Of a stretch of 64,000 bases of DNA, positions 61,907-64,000 are shown piece after piece (the first letter of the stretch is position 1; each line of letters begins with the position of its first letter). Origin of the DNA: Sphaerimonospora thailandensis (GTDB lineage Bacteria > Actinomycetota > Actinomycetes > Streptosporangiales > Streptosporangiaceae); assembly GCF_016863115.1 (NCBI RefSeq), contig NZ_BOOG01000012.1:1-64000 (forward strand). The letters run 5' to 3'. The notes under the pieces were generated by a model, which had not been told where the DNA came from, did no database searches, and saw only the letters and a program-made list of their open reading frames with translations. The translations under genes were made by a program, and so were the position numbers.

Positions 61907-63205
61907 TCAGGGGGTGATCTTGTAGATGTGGTAGGTGGATTCCGCGTCAAATGCATCGGTGACCCGCCCGTTTCGCACGGGAAGCTTGCGGTTCTCGAAG
62001 AGCACCTCGACCTCCTTGGCGGAAGCGAGTTCCGGGGGAAGCGCCAGGGTGTGCCTGCCGGTGGCCGCCCCCCGCTTGACCATGGAGAACACGTAGCAGG
62101 AACCGTTGTGGAGTTTCAGCATGGTGTCCAGGCCGGGCGCGAAGGTGTGGCGGTACGACTGGGTGTTCAGCACCGGGGCCAGTTGGGCGATTCGCCGGTT
62201 GACCTCGGTGACCGCGCTCCTCATCTCGGCGTAGCAGTCTTCTCTCAGCAGGTGCTGTGTCGGGCAGGGCCCCCCGAAACTGTGGTTGAAGTAGACGATC
62301 CCCCGTGCCTCATGGATCAGTGAGTTCATCACCGCGCCGGCCGCCTCCTGGGGCTCGATCAGCCGCTTCCCGTTCGTTCCCGGCCAGCCGAGCTCGACGA
62401 AGGCGTAGATCGGCTGCCGTCGCCCGTCCAGTGCGTCCAGTTGGCGCATCCTGTCGACGACATAACCGTAGTCCGCGGCGAGCGGACACTCCGTGGGCTT
62501 CCACTTGAGGAAATGCTGCGACTCCGAGCAGATGCCGATGTCCGTGTACCAATACATGTCCGCCGAGGCGACGTCGGTGTAGGAGTTGACGAATTTGGCC
62601 GCCTCCTGCGTCGTCGCCCAGACTTGTACGCCCTTGCCGTAATTGGCATAGAAGAACCGGCCGTCACCCTTGGGCAGTCTGTCCTTCAGCGTACGCATCG
62701 CCGTGTAACCGCAGCGGGCATCCTGCGGATCACATATCTCCCCTTCGCCAGGAAACCGGCCTGTCCAGACACCGTCGCCAGGCCCGCCCCACATGTCGGC
62801 CTCGTCGGTGATGAGCCATCCGACGCTCTCGGAGCCCACGCCCTTCAGCGGCTTGCTGGTCAGCGCGTACAGGCCATGCGCCCGAACCAGGTTCATGTCG
62901 CTGTTTTCGGTCAGTTCGACATAGGTGTTGATGCCCGCGGCCTTGTCCGTGACCACGTCCTCGTCCGTTCCTACGGACTCAAACCAGACACCGATCGGGA
63001 AGAAGGACGACTTCCCCCATCCGGCGTCCTTGGCCACCCTGAACTTCTCGTAGTACGCGGGTCCCCCCTCCCAGGCGATCCGGGGAAGCCGCAGTTCGTC
63101 CAACCGGTGGTTGAGGGTCGCGCTCGCGGTGCACCACGCGGCCGAGGCCGCCAAGAGCACGACCGCGATCACCGACAGACGCCGTTTCCCCCGTCTCGAA
63201 GCCAT
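61907..63205 (-). CDS. Secreted/anchored glycoside-hydrolase-like protein
   Basis: The 432-aa protein has an N-terminal signal anchor (RLSVIAVVLLAASAAWCTAS) and a TIM-barrel-like body: FPIGVWFESVGTDEDVVTDK, YVELTENSDMNLVRAHGLYA, WLITDEADMWGGPGDG (acid pair in a barrel strand), YAFVELGWPGTNGKR and GIVYFNHSFGG. The C-terminal ~80 residues look like a beta domain. The pattern suggests a glycosidase, but I cannot name the family. ATG 63205 is chosen over 63235. Confidence 0.78.
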   Translation of the reverse strand: MASRRGKRRLSVIAVVLLAASAAWCTASATLNHRLDELRLPRIAWEGGPAYYEKFRVAKDAGWGKSSFFPIGVWFESVGTDEDVVTDKAAGINTYVELTENSDMNLVRAHGLYALTSKPLKGVGSESVGWLITDEADMWGGPGDGVWTGRFPGEGEICDPQDARCGYTAMRTLKDRLPKGDGRFFYANYGKGVQVWATTQEAAKFVNSYTDVASADMYWYTDIGICSESQHFLKWKPTECPLAADYGYVVDRMRQLDALDGRRQPIYAFVELGWPGTNGKRLIEPQEAAGAVMNSLIHEARGIVYFNHSFGGPCPTQHLLREDCYAEMRSAVTEVNRRIAQLAPVLNTQSYRHTFAPGLDTMLKLHNGSCYVFSMVKRGAATGRHTLALPPELASAKEVEVLFENRKLPVRNGRVTDAFDAESTYHIYKITP

Positions 63206-63252
63206 ACCGCTCCCGTCGCCGCGGCTCGTCTCCACGTGAATCCATGGACGTG

Positions 63253-64000
63253 TCAGTTTCTGCGCATCTCGACCAGCGTCATGAGCTCGGCGGCGCGCGC
63301 CGACCAGTCCGCGCCGGACACGGAGGCGCGCAGCGCTCCCGGGCTCATCGGGCCGCCCTCGGACAGTACCGTGCGAACGGCGTCGACGAAGGGTTTACCG
63401 CTCACGGCCACCCGCACCCGGTCGACGTACCCCGCCAACTCCGCGTAGTCGGTGCTCACGACAGGCAAGCCCAGGGCGAGGTATTCCTTCAGCTTGATCG
63501 GATTGGCATACCTGATCCACGCGTTGTCCAGCCATGGCATGATCGCGACGTCGAAGCCGGACCCGTACGCGGGGATCTGCTCATAGGGGCGGAACCCCAA
63601 CCAGTACACGTTCGGATAGCGGACGAGCCGGTCCATAGACCCGGTGGCGTCTCCGATCAGCACGAGAGACACATCGGAAAGCTCCTTGGCGACCCGCTCC
63701 AGCAGGTCGAAGTCCACCACGAAATCGTCCAGCGCCCCGAAGAAGCCCACTCGGGGACCCGGAATCGCACGCAGGTCGGCGGGCTGTCTCTCGACGGGCA
63801 CAGGCCGGAAGTGCTCCAGGTCCACCCCGTGATCGAGAAAGCGAGCGCGTTCGCCTGTCAGCGCGCGTTCCTCGGCCATCAGGGCACCGCTGACGTAGAT
63901 CACATGGTCGGCGTTCTCCAGCAGCGCCTTCTCCATGGCCTCGATCGCGGTCTGGTCCGCCTCGGGAAATGCGGAGTGCCGATCCGAGCGGTTGTACACC
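63253..64000 (-). CDS. Glycosyltransferase (GT4-like), 5' end beyond the window
   Basis: The last ~249 residues of a GT-B enzyme are present: HVIYVSGALMAEERALTGER and FLDHGVDLEHFRPVPV (typical start of the second domain), VGFFGALDDFVVDFDLLERV, NVYWLGFRPYEQIPAYGSGF and NPIKLKEYLALGLPVVSTDY (nucleotide-sugar site). The protein continues past the window edge. It faces the glycosidase-like gene 47 bp downstream on the same strand and belongs to the glycan group. Confidence 0.9.
   Translation of the reverse strand, partial: VYNRSDRHSAFPEADQTAIEAMEKALLENADHVIYVSGALMAEERALTGERARFLDHGVDLEHFRPVPVERQPADLRAIPGPRVGFFGALDDFVVDFDLLERVAKELSDVSLVLIGDATGSMDRLVRYPNVYWLGFRPYEQIPAYGSGFDVAIMPWLDNAWIRYANPIKLKEYLALGLPVVSTDYAELAGYVDRVRVAVSGKPFVDAVRTVLSEGGPMSPGALRASVSGADWSARAAELMTLVEMRRN

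Overview
The window is high-GC DNA with the codon use (G/C third positions, many GTG and TTG starts, GTGA/ATGA stop-start overlaps) of an actinobacterium. The gene set suggests a Streptosporangiales-type organism: rpmG next to tRNA-Thr and tRNA-Met, a murB with MaoC-type dehydratases, a partial second nuo cluster next to korAB, a DUF6191-like protein, WXG100-type proteins and many Ser/Thr-kinase and GTPase-linked proteins. The genus cannot be fixed from the sequence alone.

Region by region. 0-8.5 kb: a yybP-ykoY (manganese) riboswitch and its GDT1/UPF0016 cation transporter, a large LuxR-type ATPase regulator, murB, two MaoC-fold dehydratase genes, rpmG, two tRNA genes, a lipoprotein and small proteins. 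8.9-17.3 kb: a probable signalling or conflict island made of a STAS protein, a Ser/Thr kinase with an MgtE_N-like tail, a DUF4407 membrane coiled-coil protein and, divergently, an unknown 493-aa protein, a P-loop GTPase and a GTPase-associated membrane protein carrying an OpuAC-like substrate-binding domain between two membrane segments. 17.3-21.2 kb: a two-component system facing a MacB/FtsX-type ABC exporter. 21.3-25.3 kb: two SDR enzymes (the first with a degenerate active site) and a Tat-exported family 8 polysaccharide lyase. 25.3-28.3 kb: small proteins, a metallopeptidase-like protein and a RelA/SpoT-domain protein with a small partner. 28.6-30.9 kb: a decayed integrative element at the 3' end of tRNA-Tyr, bounded by a 54-bp att-like repeat and holding vapBC, an internally deleted integrase and one unknown gene. 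31-40 kb: GNAT, YajQ, an MFS exporter with a MarR regulator, a polar amino-acid ABC importer, a membrane protein, a secreted beta-propeller-like protein and HtpX.

40.5-55 kb: an incomplete complex I cluster (nuoA,B,C,H and nuoI,J,K,L,M,N; no nuoD,E,F,G). It is split between nuoH and nuoI by about 4.8 kb holding an HHH membrane protein, a WXG100-like/large/lipoprotein trio, a GntR regulator and two small proteins. 55-64 kb: a class III aminotransferase, korAB (2-oxoacid:ferredoxin oxidoreductase), and the start of a probable glycan cluster (epimerase, Fe/2OG oxygenase, glycosidase-like protein, glycosyltransferase cut by the window edge).

The strongest candidates for something little described are the kinase/DUF4407/GTPase/OpuAC-sensor island at 9.4-17.3 kb and the WXG100-like/large-protein/lipoprotein trio at 48.8-51.5 kb, in which the last two proteins share a C-terminal motif. 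All calls rest on reading sequence and translations; no database search or computed statistic was available.
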